This document shows positions 1-7,368 of a stretch of DNA of 62,050 nt, one piece after another (the first letter of the stretch is position 1; each line of letters opens with the position of its first letter). This stretch comes from CAZNHL01 sp964572965 (lineage in GTDB: Bacteria > Bacteroidota > Bacteroidia > Cytophagales > UBA9547). The stretch lies in assembly GCA_964572965.1 (NCBI GenBank), contig CAZNHL010000014.1, positions 1 to 62,050 on the forward strand, written 5' to 3'. The notes beneath the pieces were generated by a model, which did not search any database, was not told the DNA's origin, and saw nothing but the letters and a program-made list of their open reading frames with translations. Made by a program: the position numbers and the translations under genes.

Positions 1-2
1 TA

Positions 3-62
3 AATAAGAAAGAGGAAGTAACCTCCGTAATAATCGAAATATTGAACCGGAAATACCGCTAA
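3..62 (+). CDS. C-terminal end of a truncated upstream CDS
   Basis: An open frame enters from the window edge and ends with TAA at 60-62, giving 19 residues that finish in LNRKYR. The next small ORF starts 3 bases after this stop, so the two are probably co-transcribed and perhaps translationally coupled. Too little is left to identify a family. A short basic tail next to a one-helix membrane protein fits an accessory gene of an integrated element, but that is inference. Confidence 0.35.
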   Translation, partial: NKKEEVTSVIIEILNRKYR

Positions 63-65
63 GAA

Positions 66-197
66 GTGAGTGAAGATTTTTATAGAATAGCCGGAAAGGC
101 TCTTGTCTTTTTGGTGTTATTAATTGTATTCAAATTATTGTTGTCTCTGTTCAGGAAACGAAAAACAAAAGACGAAGAAGAGGAGCCAGGTAAATAG
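66..197 (+). CDS. Small single-helix membrane protein (43 aa)
   Basis: A GTG-started ORF of 43 residues. After a short polar N-terminus (residues 1-11) comes one hydrophobic helix (about residues 12-30, LVFLVLLIVFKLLLSLF) followed by a basic-then-acidic tail (RKRKTKDEEEEPGK). It begins 3 bases after the preceding stop, and its own stop lies in the loop of the terminator that follows, so the end of the transcript is tightly packed. No family recognised. The composition (helix, RKRK, EEEE) is protein-like and the context supports it, but GTG start and small size keep confidence moderate. Confidence 0.45.
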   Translation: MSEDFYRIAGKALVFLVLLIVFKLLLSLFRKRKTKDEEEEPGK

Positions 198-205
198 CCT
201 GGCTC
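183..205. terminator. Bidirectional terminator between convergent genes
   Basis: 8-bp perfect stem GAGCCAGG/CCTGGCTC with a 7-nt loop, followed on the plus strand by TTTTGTTTT. It sits between the small membrane ORF (plus) and the XRE regulator (minus). The loop contains the TAG stop of the upstream ORF. Confidence 0.85.
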
Positions 206-212
206 TTTTGTT

Positions 213-554
213 TTATACATGGTTATAAGATTGCTGAGTCTTATAATCCCTGATGATAGAATCGAGCATTCTAAAAATACATTCTTTAAACTCAGGCTTC
301 ATGCTTTCAATCTCCTGAATACGTTGTACCGTTTTTTTGTCAAAGCTGGCGTTAATGCCTTCACCTACTAAGTAATCCAGAGACACCCCGAAAGCATCGG
401 CAATTTTTTTAGCGATGTCTATAGATGGGTTTACATTATCCTTTTCATACTTAGATATAATCTCTCTGGAGCATCCCACCAGTTTAGCAAGGTCAGTTTG
501 GGAAAGACCTTTTTCCTTCCGTAGAAGTATCATTTTATTAGAAATGTCAACCAT
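213..554 (-). CDS. XRE-family helix-turn-helix transcriptional regulator
   Basis: 113 residues. Residues 7-62 form a Cro/C1-type HTH: LLRKEKGLSQTDLAKLVGCS is the first half with its recognition helix, and the IAKKIADAFGVSLDYLVGEG stretch closes the domain. The C-terminal 45 residues (IQEIESMKPEFKECIFRMLDSIIRDYK) are helical and probably dimerise. The gene diverges from the SymE-like toxin gene at 702, so it is placed to repress both itself and the toxin-primase transcript through the 555-701 spacer. XRE regulators of this kind often control integrated elements in Bacteroidota; control of this particular promoter is inferred from layout. The C-terminus converges on the terminator at 183-205. 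Confidence 0.9.
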   Translation of the reverse strand: MVDISNKMILLRKEKGLSQTDLAKLVGCSREIISKYEKDNVNPSIDIAKKIADAFGVSLDYLVGEGINASFDKKTVQRIQEIESMKPEFKECIFRMLDSIIRDYKTQQSYNHV

Positions 555-630
555 ATAGCTTTAAAGTGGATTAAATTACCTGTTTTTACTAAATATTGGC
601 AAATATAGTTCATAAATAATTAATTAATTT

Positions 631-661
631 TTGGAGTTTTTGGGAATATAGTTTAGGTTTG
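631..661 (+). promoter_or_regulatory. Bacteroidota-type promoter for the SymE-like gene and primase
   Basis: TTG at 631-633, 20 nt, then TAGGTTTG at 654-661, which matches the Bacteroidota primary sigma pattern (TTG, 17-23 nt, TAnnTTTG). The start codon at 702 is 40 nt further on. Confidence 0.65.
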
Positions 662-701
662 TGAAAGATATTACCAGAAATAAAAAAACGAAAATATTTT
701 T

Positions 702-884
702 ATGACCCCAAAACAGACAAGAAAAGCGAAAGTACAGCCCAAACACAGGACTTTGACCTATACCAGTAAAATAGTACCCGAGTTGAGAATAAACGGTATT
801 TGGTTAGAGCAGGCAGGGTTTAAGGCGGGAATTACGGTAGAGATTGTTGCAGGGGCAAATGAACTAATAATAAAACCTCTGTAG
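702..884 (+). CDS. SymE-like type I toxin
   Basis: 60 residues: basic N-terminus (TPKQTRKAKVQPKHRTLTY), then a compact beta-rich core PELRINGIWLEQAGFKAG followed by ITVEIVAGANELIIKP. This is the SymE/AbrB-fold signature (I-x-G-x-W-L-x-x-A-G-F-x-x-G). SymE of E. coli is an SOS-induced toxin held back by the antisense RNA SymR; many Bacteroidota homologues sit in mobile elements. No antisense RNA can be identified here by eye. The stop TAG at 882-884 shares one base with a possible GTG start of the primase, and the more likely ATG is 3 nt further on, so the pair is almost certainly one transcript. Function as a toxin is inferred from family. Confidence 0.8.
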   Translation: MTPKQTRKAKVQPKHRTLTYTSKIVPELRINGIWLEQAGFKAGITVEIVAGANELIIKPL

Positions 885-1685
885 TGATGGAAATACAAGA
901 GATAAAACAACGCCTTACCCTTGCCAATGTACTACAACACTACGGATTAAAGCCCGATAAGAACTTACGGCTAAACTGTCCCTTCCATGATGATAAGACC
1001 CCAAGCCTACAAGTCTACTACAAAACACATACGGCTTATTGCTTTAGTGCCAACTGCCAGACACATGGGAAGAGTATGGATGTAATTGATTTTATAATGT
1101 ACAAAGAGAAAGCTACCAAAGCGGAAGCCATCCAAAAAGCTAGTGAAATGCTCAACGAAGAATCCCCGAAACCCACCACAGCGCAGAGCCTGACAAGGAC
1201 AGCCATATTAACAAAAATGTTTACTTACTTCCGCAACGCAGTACACAACAGCAAACCGGCACGGGACTATATAGAGCAAAGAGGATTAGATTTTACGAGG
1301 CTTGAAATCGGTTACAATACAGGTCAGTTCCACCACGGTACGAGAAGGGATGAAGCCTTGATACAAAGCTGTGTAGGTGTTGGTTTATTAAGTCCCTTCG
1401 GGACAAACAGCAGAAAGCCCGAAGAACAGGCATATAAGGTTTTTGGAAAAGAGTGTATCAGCTTCGCCCTGAAGAACAGAGCAGGACAGGTAACAGGGAT
1501 GTATTTTAGAAGCACCATAAACGATAAAGACCAGAAACATTTTTATCTGAAGGAAAGTACGGGGCTTTATCCTTGCTATCCCAAAGCAGAAACCGAAAAA
1601 CTTATCATAGGTGAAAGTGTCATTGATACAGCGAGTTTATTACAGATAGAATCCATTGCCAAAGAATACACCTTACTAGCATCCT

Positions 1686-1717
1686 CACCTTGGTCTGTGG
1701 CACACAGAACAGTAAAT
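1686..1717. repeat. Left inverted REP-like end of the RAYT element
   Basis: 32 nt that match the reverse complement of 2381-2412 at 30 of 32 positions. It holds a small palindrome, TCTGTG-GCA-CACAGA. The break in primase homology coincides with its outer edge, which supports it as an element boundary. Confidence 0.8.
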
Positions 1718-1726
1718 GCACTCAAA

Positions 1727-1765
1727 AGTACCCATGGATTAGATTCATGGGTGCTTTTGTTTTAG
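1727..1765 (+). terminator. Hairpin with T-rich tail after the truncated primase
   Basis: ACCCATG ... CATGGGT arms (7 bp, 9-nt loop) flanked by AAAAGT upstream and GCTTTTGTTTT downstream. It lies inside the RAYT element, between the left end and the transposase, and forms the last codons of the broken primase. It would insulate the transposase from read-through. Confidence 0.6.
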
Positions 1766-1806
1766 GTTAATAGTGTTTAAAATTGAAGGTTATTATTTTT
1801 TGAGCT

Positions 1807-2370
1807 ATGGAAGAAATTATGTTTAAACATATACGGAATTCCCGTATGTTTTTAGGTAATGTTTATTTTTGGACATCTACAATTAAGGATTGGAAACACC
1901 TGCTAAAACAAGATAAGTATAAGTCTTTGATTGTAGCTGAATTGAAAAGTCTGGTTGATAAGGAGTTGATATTGATTTATGGCTTTGTTATTATGCCTAA
2001 CCATTTACATATTATTTTGGAGCCATTAAAACTGAATGGAAAGGAAATGCCTCATGCAAGCTTTAATAAGGCTACAGCACATTTAATAGTGAAAGATTTA
2101 AAAGAGTACCATGTAGCAGTTTTATCCCATTTTGAAGTTTTTGATAAAGAGAGGCAATATCGAATTTGGCAGAGAGATGCCTTGGCTATACTTATGGATT
2201 CGAAAAGTAAAACAGAACAAAAACTAGATTATATACATTACAATCCTCTTCATTCGAGATGGAATTTGTCATCATCTCCTGAGCAATATAAGTGGTCATC
2301 AGCGAATTATTATGAGACAGGTATAGATGAATTTGGTTTTTTGACGCATTACATGGAACGGTTTGGATAG
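1807..2370 (+). CDS. REP-associated tyrosine transposase (RAYT, Y1/HUH family)
   Basis: 187 residues. The HUH metal-binding motif is MPNHLHII (about residues 64-71) and the catalytic tyrosine lies in KLDYIHYNPLHSRW (about 139-152), both diagnostic of the TnpA_REP/RAYT family, single-strand DNA transposases related to IS200/IS605. The family usually has 150-220 residues, so the protein looks complete. It is bracketed by the inverted 32-nt copies at 1686-1717 and 2381-2412, so the unit is about 727 bp. An internal ATG at 1819 (MFKHIRNS) is an alternative start and aligns better with the usual beginning of the fold. The right end overlaps the start of the next open frame. Confidence 0.9.
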   Translation: MEEIMFKHIRNSRMFLGNVYFWTSTIKDWKHLLKQDKYKSLIVAELKSLVDKELILIYGFVIMPNHLHIILEPLKLNGKEMPHASFNKATAHLIVKDLKEYHVAVLSHFEVFDKERQYRIWQRDALAILMDSKSKTEQKLDYIHYNPLHSRWNLSSSPEQYKWSSANYYETGIDEFGFLTHYMERFG

Positions 2371-2956
2371 AGATGGGTTAATTTGCTGTTCTGTGTGCCA
2401 CAGACCAGGGTGTGGCACTTGTTATTCTCAATTACATTTATCAAAAATTGATAGACATAAATTGGTTGGTGGCTGGAGGCCTGTTAATTTTTTCTATATA
2501 GATACTTATGGAAAAGATAAAACTATTATAAGTAAAAAGGATTTTTCTATACATAATCAAACTTTGCCTTTTTATGAGAATGATAGTATGAAAGTAAGGT
2601 ATACCTTTTGTTCATCTGGAAAAGGTGTAAACATATATACTTACACTCATGATGAAGCAGGTATAGCAATAGCTTATAGAGACTCCTCTCAATATTTAAA
2701 AGTTCCTTTTAACTGGACCTTAAAGGACTCTAGTTTAATAGTAGATAAGGGTAAAAAAGGTATTGTGAATTATGAAATTATCAAATACGATGAACCTTAT
2801 CTTATACTATTAGATGATAAAAGAATAACGGTGTGTGTACGGGTTGATGTCCAAAAAGAAAAACTCGATTTTATACAGGATGAATTTTATATCCTACCGA
2901 CTGTTCAGGAAATTATTGAAAAAAAGCACCTTAACTTAAAAATTATAGATAAATAA
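2363..2956 (+). pseudogene. Unknown protein, probably the C-terminal part of a broken lipocalin-like lipoprotein
   Basis: An open frame of 197 codons that can only start with TTG at 2363 and whose first 17 codons are the RAYT element's right end. Real coding sequence seems to begin near CGTCYSQLHLSKIDRHKLVGG (about residue 18 on). The IDRHKLVGGW stretch resembles the first strand of lipocalin-like proteins, and the rest is beta-rich (for example KYDEPYLILLDDKRITVCVR). A signal peptide or lipobox would be expected in front and is absent, so I infer that the insertion removed the N-terminus. The same insertion truncated the primase on the other side. An unusual intact small protein is not excluded. 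Confidence 0.4.
2381..2412. repeat. Right inverted REP-like end of the RAYT element
   Basis: Inverted partner of 1686-1717 (30 of 32 nt). Contains TCTGTG-TGC-CACAGA. It starts 10 nt after the transposase stop codon. Confidence 0.8.
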
Positions 2957-3007
2957 ACATTACAATCTGTATTTGACAATAAATCAAAAGCCCTGATCAC
3001 TCCATCT

Positions 3008-3088
3008 GGCGCGAGCATGAGCGAAGCGGCGGCTCGTGCCACCTATGTTAATGAAACTGTTCGCCGTTGGTCTTAGCGCAGCGAGACC
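3008..3088. repeat. Two REP-type palindromes, different family from the RAYT ends
   Basis: First hairpin at 3008-3040: GGCGCGAGC / GCTCGTGCC (9 bp, one G-T pair) around GAGCGAAGCGGCG. Second at 3069-3088: GGTCT / AGACC around TAGCGCAGCG. Both are GC-rich islands in AT-rich non-coding DNA, the appearance of REP/BIME elements mobilised by RAYT proteins. Confidence 0.55.
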
Positions 3089-3103
3089 CGCAACTTTTTT
3101 AAC

Positions 3104-3132
3104 AGAAAGCCTTGTCACTGGACAGGCTTTCT
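3104..3132. terminator. Terminator-like hairpin
   Basis: AGAAAGCC / GGCTTTCT stem extended by TGTC/GACA across a single bulged T, loop ACTG. A T run precedes it at 3095-3100, which on the minus strand becomes an A run; no clear T tail follows on the plus strand. It may be a terminator remnant or part of the REP cluster. Confidence 0.4.
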
Positions 3133-3221
3133 ACTTATAAGCCTTCCTTGCTTTAGCATCCCTTAGCATGGTGTCGATCGTGAACAAAATATGTTCCCTG
3201 TCCTGTCCTTCGAGCCTTTGT

Positions 3222-3260
3222 GTAAGCACCCCTTAATGCGCAGCATTAAGGGGTGCTTAC
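3222..3260. repeat. Perfect 18-bp inverted repeat with a GCA loop
   Basis: Arms 3222-3239 and 3243-3260 are perfect complements (GTAAGCACCCCTTAATGC and its reverse complement). It lies 90 nt upstream of the DUF1801 gene with no T tail on either strand. Function not evident. Confidence 0.8.
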
Positions 3261-3350
3261 AAAGTGACCTGGAAATTAAAAAATGTGAAAGCTTGTTGCT
3301 GCATGCTTTCTTTTCTATCTTAATTACTACTTAATAAGCTCTGTTTAAAA

Positions 3351-3926
3351 ATGAAAGCTACCCCGAGTGCGATCGATCAATATATTTCTGATTTTCCAGA
3401 GAATGTCAGAGAACTGCTTGAACAGATGAGAGTGACGATCCGGAAAGCGGCTCCCGAAGCAGAAGAAATTATTAGCTATGGAATGCCGGCTTTTAAGCAA
3501 CAGGGCAATCTTGTATATTTTGCCGGCTATAAACATCATATAGGTTTTTACCCTTCCTCTTCTGGTATCAGCGAATTTCAAAAAGATTTTGCGGGATATA
3601 AAAATTCAAAAGGTGCAGTACAATTTCCGCTTGATCAGCCCTTGCCGCTGGAGCTTGTGACAAAAATTGTGAAGTTCAGGGTAAAAGAAAATCTGGAAAA
3701 TGCTGAAGCTAAAAAGAAGAAGAAAATGGTGAAATCCGGAGGAGGGCTACAGGCGTCTTTAGGGGCTCCGGCAAGAAGAGCGCTTGAAAACAAAGGAATT
3801 AAAACTGTTGAGGATCTTGCGAAATTCACTGAAGCTGAAATTCTGGAATTACATGGCATGGGACCAGGCTCCATGCCGAAACTTCAGCAGGCATTAAAAG
3901 AAAAAGGTCTGGCTTTTAAGAAATAG
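3351..3926 (+). CDS. DUF1801 protein with C-terminal helix-hairpin-helix domain
   Basis: 191 residues. Residues 1-115 are a DUF1801/YdhG-like domain: IDQYISDFPENVRELLEQMRV at the start, then PEAEEIISYGMPAFKQQGNLVYFAGYKHHIGFYPSSSGI, the most conserved stretch of this family (related to the iron chaperone Fra/YdhG fold). After a lysine-rich linker (EAKKKKKMVKSGGG), residues 140-191 are a helix-hairpin-helix like the RNA polymerase alpha C-terminal domain (ALENKGIKTVEDLAKFTEAE and ILELHGMGPGSMPKLQQAL), a nucleic-acid-binding fold. DUF1801 proteins are usually about 120-150 residues, so the added domain suggests DNA or RNA binding. Exact role unknown. Monocistronic as far as can be seen. Confidence 0.85.
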   Translation: MKATPSAIDQYISDFPENVRELLEQMRVTIRKAAPEAEEIISYGMPAFKQQGNLVYFAGYKHHIGFYPSSSGISEFQKDFAGYKNSKGAVQFPLDQPLPLELVTKIVKFRVKENLENAEAKKKKKMVKSGGGLQASLGAPARRALENKGIKTVEDLAKFTEAEILELHGMGPGSMPKLQQALKEKGLAFKK

Positions 3927-4063
3927 ATATCGCGGTACTATTATCAGGTATAACAAACAAACCCTAAAACCAGCCTCTGCAAATGCTGCTTACATTTCCG
4001 GTAAGACTAAAAGGGGACTGGCCATATCTAAAATATCTTCTATCCATAAAGTGGAGGTATAGG

Positions 4064-5129
4064 CTATTCTGACTGTTCTTTTGTTGTAGTAATCCGGGGT
4101 TTCTCGTTTTTGGTGTTGGGATTCAGGTCTGAAAATTCATCAATGTATACCCTTGTTAACAAGAAGAAAAGCGAGATCATGAGTGGGCCAAATACCAGTC
4201 CTATGAAGCCGAAAAGGTTGATTCCGATAATAACACCAAAAAGCGTAATGAGAGGGTGGATGTCTNNNNNNNNNNAACCGGAATATATTGTCACTGCTGC
4301 CGATTACAAGGAGCCCCCATAGTCCTATGGCAATAGCATTACCCGTATTTCCCGATGCAAAAGTATAAGCGGTGAGAGGAACCCAGGTAGCCATAGTACC
4401 AATTACCGGAATAACAGAACATATACCTGTGATAATGCCTAGTAGTACGAAATTTTCTACGCCAAATATCCAGTAACCTATAATTGCTACAATACCTTGT
4501 ACGGCTGCCAGTACAGGAATACCGATGGCATTACTGATAACCATTTCTTTTACTTCTTTGAGTACTTTCTGAATATTGGTTTTTTTGATAGGGATGTGGG
4601 TACGGACCCAGGTTTCCATGGCACGGCCACTATTAAGCATAAAGTATAGTAAAAAATACATTAACAGAATATTCGATAATGCCTGTAGTGTTGAACCTAA
4701 CAGCATAGGAGCAGCACTTGTTGCCTTTCCTACATATTCTCCGAAGTTATCCGGGTCGAGGATGTCAATATCGAAGTTGTCTTCAAGGTATTTGCTGAGA
4801 ATGGTAAAATCCTTTTTCAGTATTTCCGGATTGCTGATTAGCGGTTCTGCTTTCTGAATGAGAATATAGACAGCCCAGGCAAATGGCATGACTATCAGAA
4901 TCAGTGAAACGATACAGAGTGTAAGTATGGCCAGCCATCTTTTCCATTTGTGTTTTTCGGTAAGACGGAAGAACAGTTTGCGCATGAGTATGTATAATGT
5001 GATAGCGCCCAGAAAACCGCTGAATAGGAAATGAGTTTCTTTGAGAAGAATAGCGCCAAGTATAATGATGACAGCTAAAAAGAAAACCTGTCTTATTTTG
5101 TTTGGATTGATCTGCTCTGTACTTAACAT
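4064..5129 (-). CDS. AI-2E family (PerM/YdiK-type) membrane transporter, split by an assembly gap
   Basis: Reads as one gene across the N run at 4266-4275. The N-terminal part (330 codons) has paired helices VFFLAVIIILGAILL and FLFSGFLGAITLYILM, then a cytosolic stretch, then four more helices including NAIGIPVLAAVQGIVAIIGYW and LGIITGICSVIPVIGTMATW, and ends at GSSDNIFR. The C-terminal part resumes at DIHPLITLFGVIIG and ends with a hydrophilic tail. GSSDNIFR ... DIHPLI is the continuous conserved signature of the AI-2E transporter family. Two known bases of the codon before the gap (TT) fit the Phe expected after DNIFR. Codon phase implies a missing length divisible by 3, not 10. Members export small molecules or solutes, and substrate cannot be told here. 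Confidence 0.88.
4266..4275. other. Assembly gap (10 N) inside the AI-2E transporter gene
   Basis: Placeholder of fixed length. The frames on the two sides are both correct for the same protein but only join if the true insert is a multiple of 3. Confidence 0.95.
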
Positions 5130-5579
5130 AAAAAAGTATTTAAGGTTTATTTAGTATGTGATAAATTCCCTTATATCTAAGATAATGAATTTCGGATATA
5201 TTTATGGATAAATGTGGGTTTGTATTAAATGTTGTGATAATTTTTGAATGGTAATGTATCTGCAATGGAATTACAATTAATCATAGTATAGGCTTATAGA
5301 TACTTCACTGGCATTTCATACTGCAAAGCAAAAGGGTTTAAACAAAATAAGAGAGCCACATTATCACACAGTTATATGCGGAATATCTCTTTTGATGGAC
5401 AGACCATACTAACACTGCAAAGGGTAAGAATGAGGTTTTTAACATAGATTTAGCCTGCTATCTTCAGTTGATATAAATATTGTTGTTTAAACATTTATTT
5501 TTTATTTGAAATGAACTCTAGTTGTATTAGCTTTGTTAACACTGTTAGAAATAGTAATAGCGGTAAGGGGGACTGAATT
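5130..5579. other. Divergent intergenic region upstream of the AI-2E and tetR genes
   Basis: 450 bp between divergent genes. The only structure I can support is the TetR-type operator at 5534-5550. No small ORF or RNA gene is convincing in the rest. Confidence 0.6.
5534..5550. promoter_or_regulatory. Putative TetR operator, copy 1
   Basis: TGTTAACACTGTTAGAA shares its last 14 bases with the operator at 6196-6212, and both are followed by AGTAATA. It lies 30 bp before the tetR start codon, a position for autorepression. Confidence 0.75.
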
Positions 5580-6179
5580 ATGGGCATTGTTGAGCGCAGA
5601 TTAAGACAGAAGGAAGAAGTCAGAACAAGTATACTGAACGCTGCCAGGCAGATGGTGTTGGTTGAGGGCTGGCAGGCGCTTTCTATCCGTAAAATTGCGG
5701 AGGCTATTGAATATAGCGTGCCTGTAATTTATGATCATTTTGAGAGTAAGGAAGCCATTCATACGGAATTTACCCGCGAAGGCTTTGAAATGCTGGGTAA
5801 AGCTATTGTGGATGCAAAAGCCAAAGCAAGCGAGCCGGCTGCTCAATTGGAGCAAATGGCGCTGGCCTATTGGGAGTTTGCATTCAAAAACAAGGAATAT
5901 TATGGTTTGATGTATGGTGTGGGCATGCCTACCTGCGATAGTTTCAAGCGCATGCCTGAAATCAGCATTTTTGCCGGAGCAATGAAAACAACGCTGGAAG
6001 ATCTGATTGCTAAAAGCTCAACACAGGAAGCTAATATGATTCTGAAATTCCATACAATTTGGTCAATGTTGCATGGTTTGGTTTCTATTAATCTGGTCGG
6101 AAATACAAACGGGCCCGACGAGTTAAATGAAATGGTGCTGAGAGATGCTGTTTCTTCTTTTATAAAAAGCTTGAGCTAA
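5580..6179 (+). CDS. TetR/AcrR-family transcriptional regulator
   Basis: 199 residues. The N-terminal DNA-binding domain is clear: SILNAARQMVLVEGWQALSI, then RKIAEAIEYSVPVIYDHFES containing the recognition helix and the KEAI that starts the ligand domain. The C-terminal part (residues 85-199) is helical, with the TetR_C_33/WHG-like ALAYWEFAFKNKEYYGLMYGVG motif. The start ATG follows GGGGGAC at a usable distance. A palindromic operator lies just upstream and another between this gene and doxX, so this protein probably represses itself and the downstream doxX-nitroreductase-dsbA genes. The inducer is probably an electrophile, quinone or nitro compound, judged by the targets; that is inference. 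Confidence 0.93.
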   Translation: MGIVERRLRQKEEVRTSILNAARQMVLVEGWQALSIRKIAEAIEYSVPVIYDHFESKEAIHTEFTREGFEMLGKAIVDAKAKASEPAAQLEQMALAYWEFAFKNKEYYGLMYGVGMPTCDSFKRMPEISIFAGAMKTTLEDLIAKSSTQEANMILKFHTIWSMLHGLVSINLVGNTNGPDELNEMVLRDAVSSFIKSLS

Positions 6180-6195
6180 AAAAATTTAGCCACAA

Positions 6196-6212
6196 TTCTA
6201 ACACTGTTAGAA
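6196..6212. promoter_or_regulatory. Putative TetR operator, copy 2 (near-perfect palindrome)
   Basis: TTCTAAC-ACT-GTTAGAA: 7-bp arms around 3 bp. It lies between tetR and the DoxX gene and shares TAACACTGTTAGAA with copy 1. It gives the doxX operon its own controlled promoter region. Confidence 0.8.
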
Positions 6213-6258
6213 AAAGTAATAATAGTAGTTGTGAGTTTAAACTTTAAAATAAATAAAA

Positions 6259-6639
6259 ATGAAAGTAGTTAAAATTGTTTACTGGGCATCGACAGGTTTG
6301 TTTGGGGCATTGATGTTGTTTAGTGCTTATCTGTATTTAAGTCATGGAGAGCAGTTGGTAGCTGGTATGAAGTTTTTTGGGTACCCATTGTTCCTGTTGA
6401 ATATTTTAGGTCTTGCTAAACTGTTAGGGGCAATTGCTTTATTGGTCCCTAAGTTTCCAAAATTAAAAGAATGGGCTTATGCAGGTTTTGCATTTAACCT
6501 GATTGGTGCAGTATGGTCGCATTTGGCAGTTGGTGATACTGCCGGAGCAGGTAACGTGGCCCTTCCTGGTATTTTGTTTTTAGTTTCATATATCACTTAC
6601 ACAAAATTGCAGTCAAAGGCAGAAACTAGGATTGCTTAA
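6259..6639 (+). CDS. DoxX-like small membrane protein
   Basis: 126 residues with four hydrophobic helices: IVYWASTGLFGALMLFSAYLY, FFGYPLFLLNILGLAKLLGA, the following IALLVP segment with WAYAGFAFNLIGAVWSHLAVG, and VALPGILFLVSYITY. The GYP and LAKLLGAIALLVP motifs are typical of the DoxX_2/DoxX-like family, which act with oxidoreductases in thiol or quinone redox balance at the inner membrane. It is the first gene after the second TetR operator and lies 42 bp before the nitroreductase gene, so they are probably one transcript. Confidence 0.9.
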   Translation: MKVVKIVYWASTGLFGALMLFSAYLYLSHGEQLVAGMKFFGYPLFLLNILGLAKLLGAIALLVPKFPKLKEWAYAGFAFNLIGAVWSHLAVGDTAGAGNVALPGILFLVSYITYTKLQSKAETRIA

Positions 6640-6681
6640 TTCAAAAATTGATAGAATAATAACATATAAATAAAGGAAATC

Positions 6682-7314
6682 ATGAGTTTATTGGATGCAT
6701 TGCAGTGGCGTTATGCTACAAAAAAAATGAACGGAAAAGCTGTGCCTCAGGAAAAAGTAGATATTATTCTGGAAGCAGCACGTCTGGCGCCGACTTCATC
6801 CGGGCTTCAGCCTTATGAGGTAATTGTAATTACTAATGAAGAACTGAAAAAGCAGATTTTACCGATTGCAAACAACCAGAGCCAGATTACTGATGCTTCA
6901 CACATATTGGTGTTTGCAGCCTGGGATAATATTACTCCGGAGAGGATTACTGAAATGTTTACACATACAACTACTGAACGTGGTTTGCCTGCTGACAAAA
7001 TGGATGCTTATAAGAGCTTCTTAATTGGTCACGTAACAGCAAAAACTGCTGAAGAGAACTTTAACGCAGCTGCACGTCAGGCTTATATCGGTTTTGGTAT
7101 TGCTATTGCTGCGGCAGCTTTGGAGAAAGTGGATGCTACACCAATGGAAGGTTTTAATGCACCTGAACTGGACAAGCTGCTGGGTTTAAGAGAAAAAGGT
7201 TTGAGAAGTGTTACACTGCTTCCTTTGGGTTACAGAGATGAAGCAAACGACTGGTTGGCCGGACTTAAGAAGGTAAGAAAACCGGCAGAAAAGTTTTTGA
7301 CAGTTTTAAACTAA
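6682..7314 (+). CDS. NAD(P)H-dependent nitroreductase (NfsB-like)
   Basis: 210 residues with the flavin nitroreductase fold. N-terminal RYATKKMNGKAVPQEKVDII with AARLAPTSSGLQPYEVIVI supplies the FMN phosphate-binding Arg-Lys and Ser residues; AARQAYIGFGIAIAAAALEKV and the glycine-rich end (LREKGLRSVTLLPLGYRDE) complete the FMN site. Length matches the NfsB/FRase I group (about 210-220). These homodimeric cytosolic enzymes reduce nitroaromatics and quinones by two electrons. Placement between DoxX and DsbA-like genes under a TetR regulator suggests detoxification of electrophiles or quinones. A Bacteroidota translation initiation context (AAGGAAATC) precedes the ATG. Confidence 0.93.
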   Translation: MSLLDALQWRYATKKMNGKAVPQEKVDIILEAARLAPTSSGLQPYEVIVITNEELKKQILPIANNQSQITDASHILVFAAWDNITPERITEMFTHTTTERGLPADKMDAYKSFLIGHVTAKTAEENFNAAARQAYIGFGIAIAAAALEKVDATPMEGFNAPELDKLLGLREKGLRSVTLLPLGYRDEANDWLAGLKKVRKPAEKFLTVLN

Positions 7315-7368
7315 ATTGACTAAGATCCGGTTATGGACTAGGTTCTTCTTTCGGGCTTTCTTAAGATA

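Larger units (their letters stand above)
887..1765 (+). pseudogene. CHC2 zinc-finger DNA primase, truncated in the Toprim region
   Basis: The N-terminal 80 residues form a CHC2 zinc-binding primase domain (LNCPFHDDKTPSLQVYYKT, then AYCFSANCQTHGKSMDVIDFI), with Cys-His ... Cys-Cys zinc ligands. The Toprim-like part begins at KLIIGESVIDTASLLQIESI. Family members continue well past this motif, but here the frame leaves recognisable sequence after KEYTLLA and ends with SSPWSVAHRTVNALKSTHGLDSW, encoded by the REP-like left end of the RAYT insertion (from 1686). The active-site acidic DxD part of Toprim is therefore missing. Primases of this type serve replication or transfer of Bacteroidota integrative elements. 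Start set at ATG 887 rather than GTG 884. Confidence 0.8.

Noticed and set aside
3345..3581. Minus-strand ORF inside the DUF1801 gene
   Set aside because: Antisense shadow of a well-supported gene; no domain or start context.
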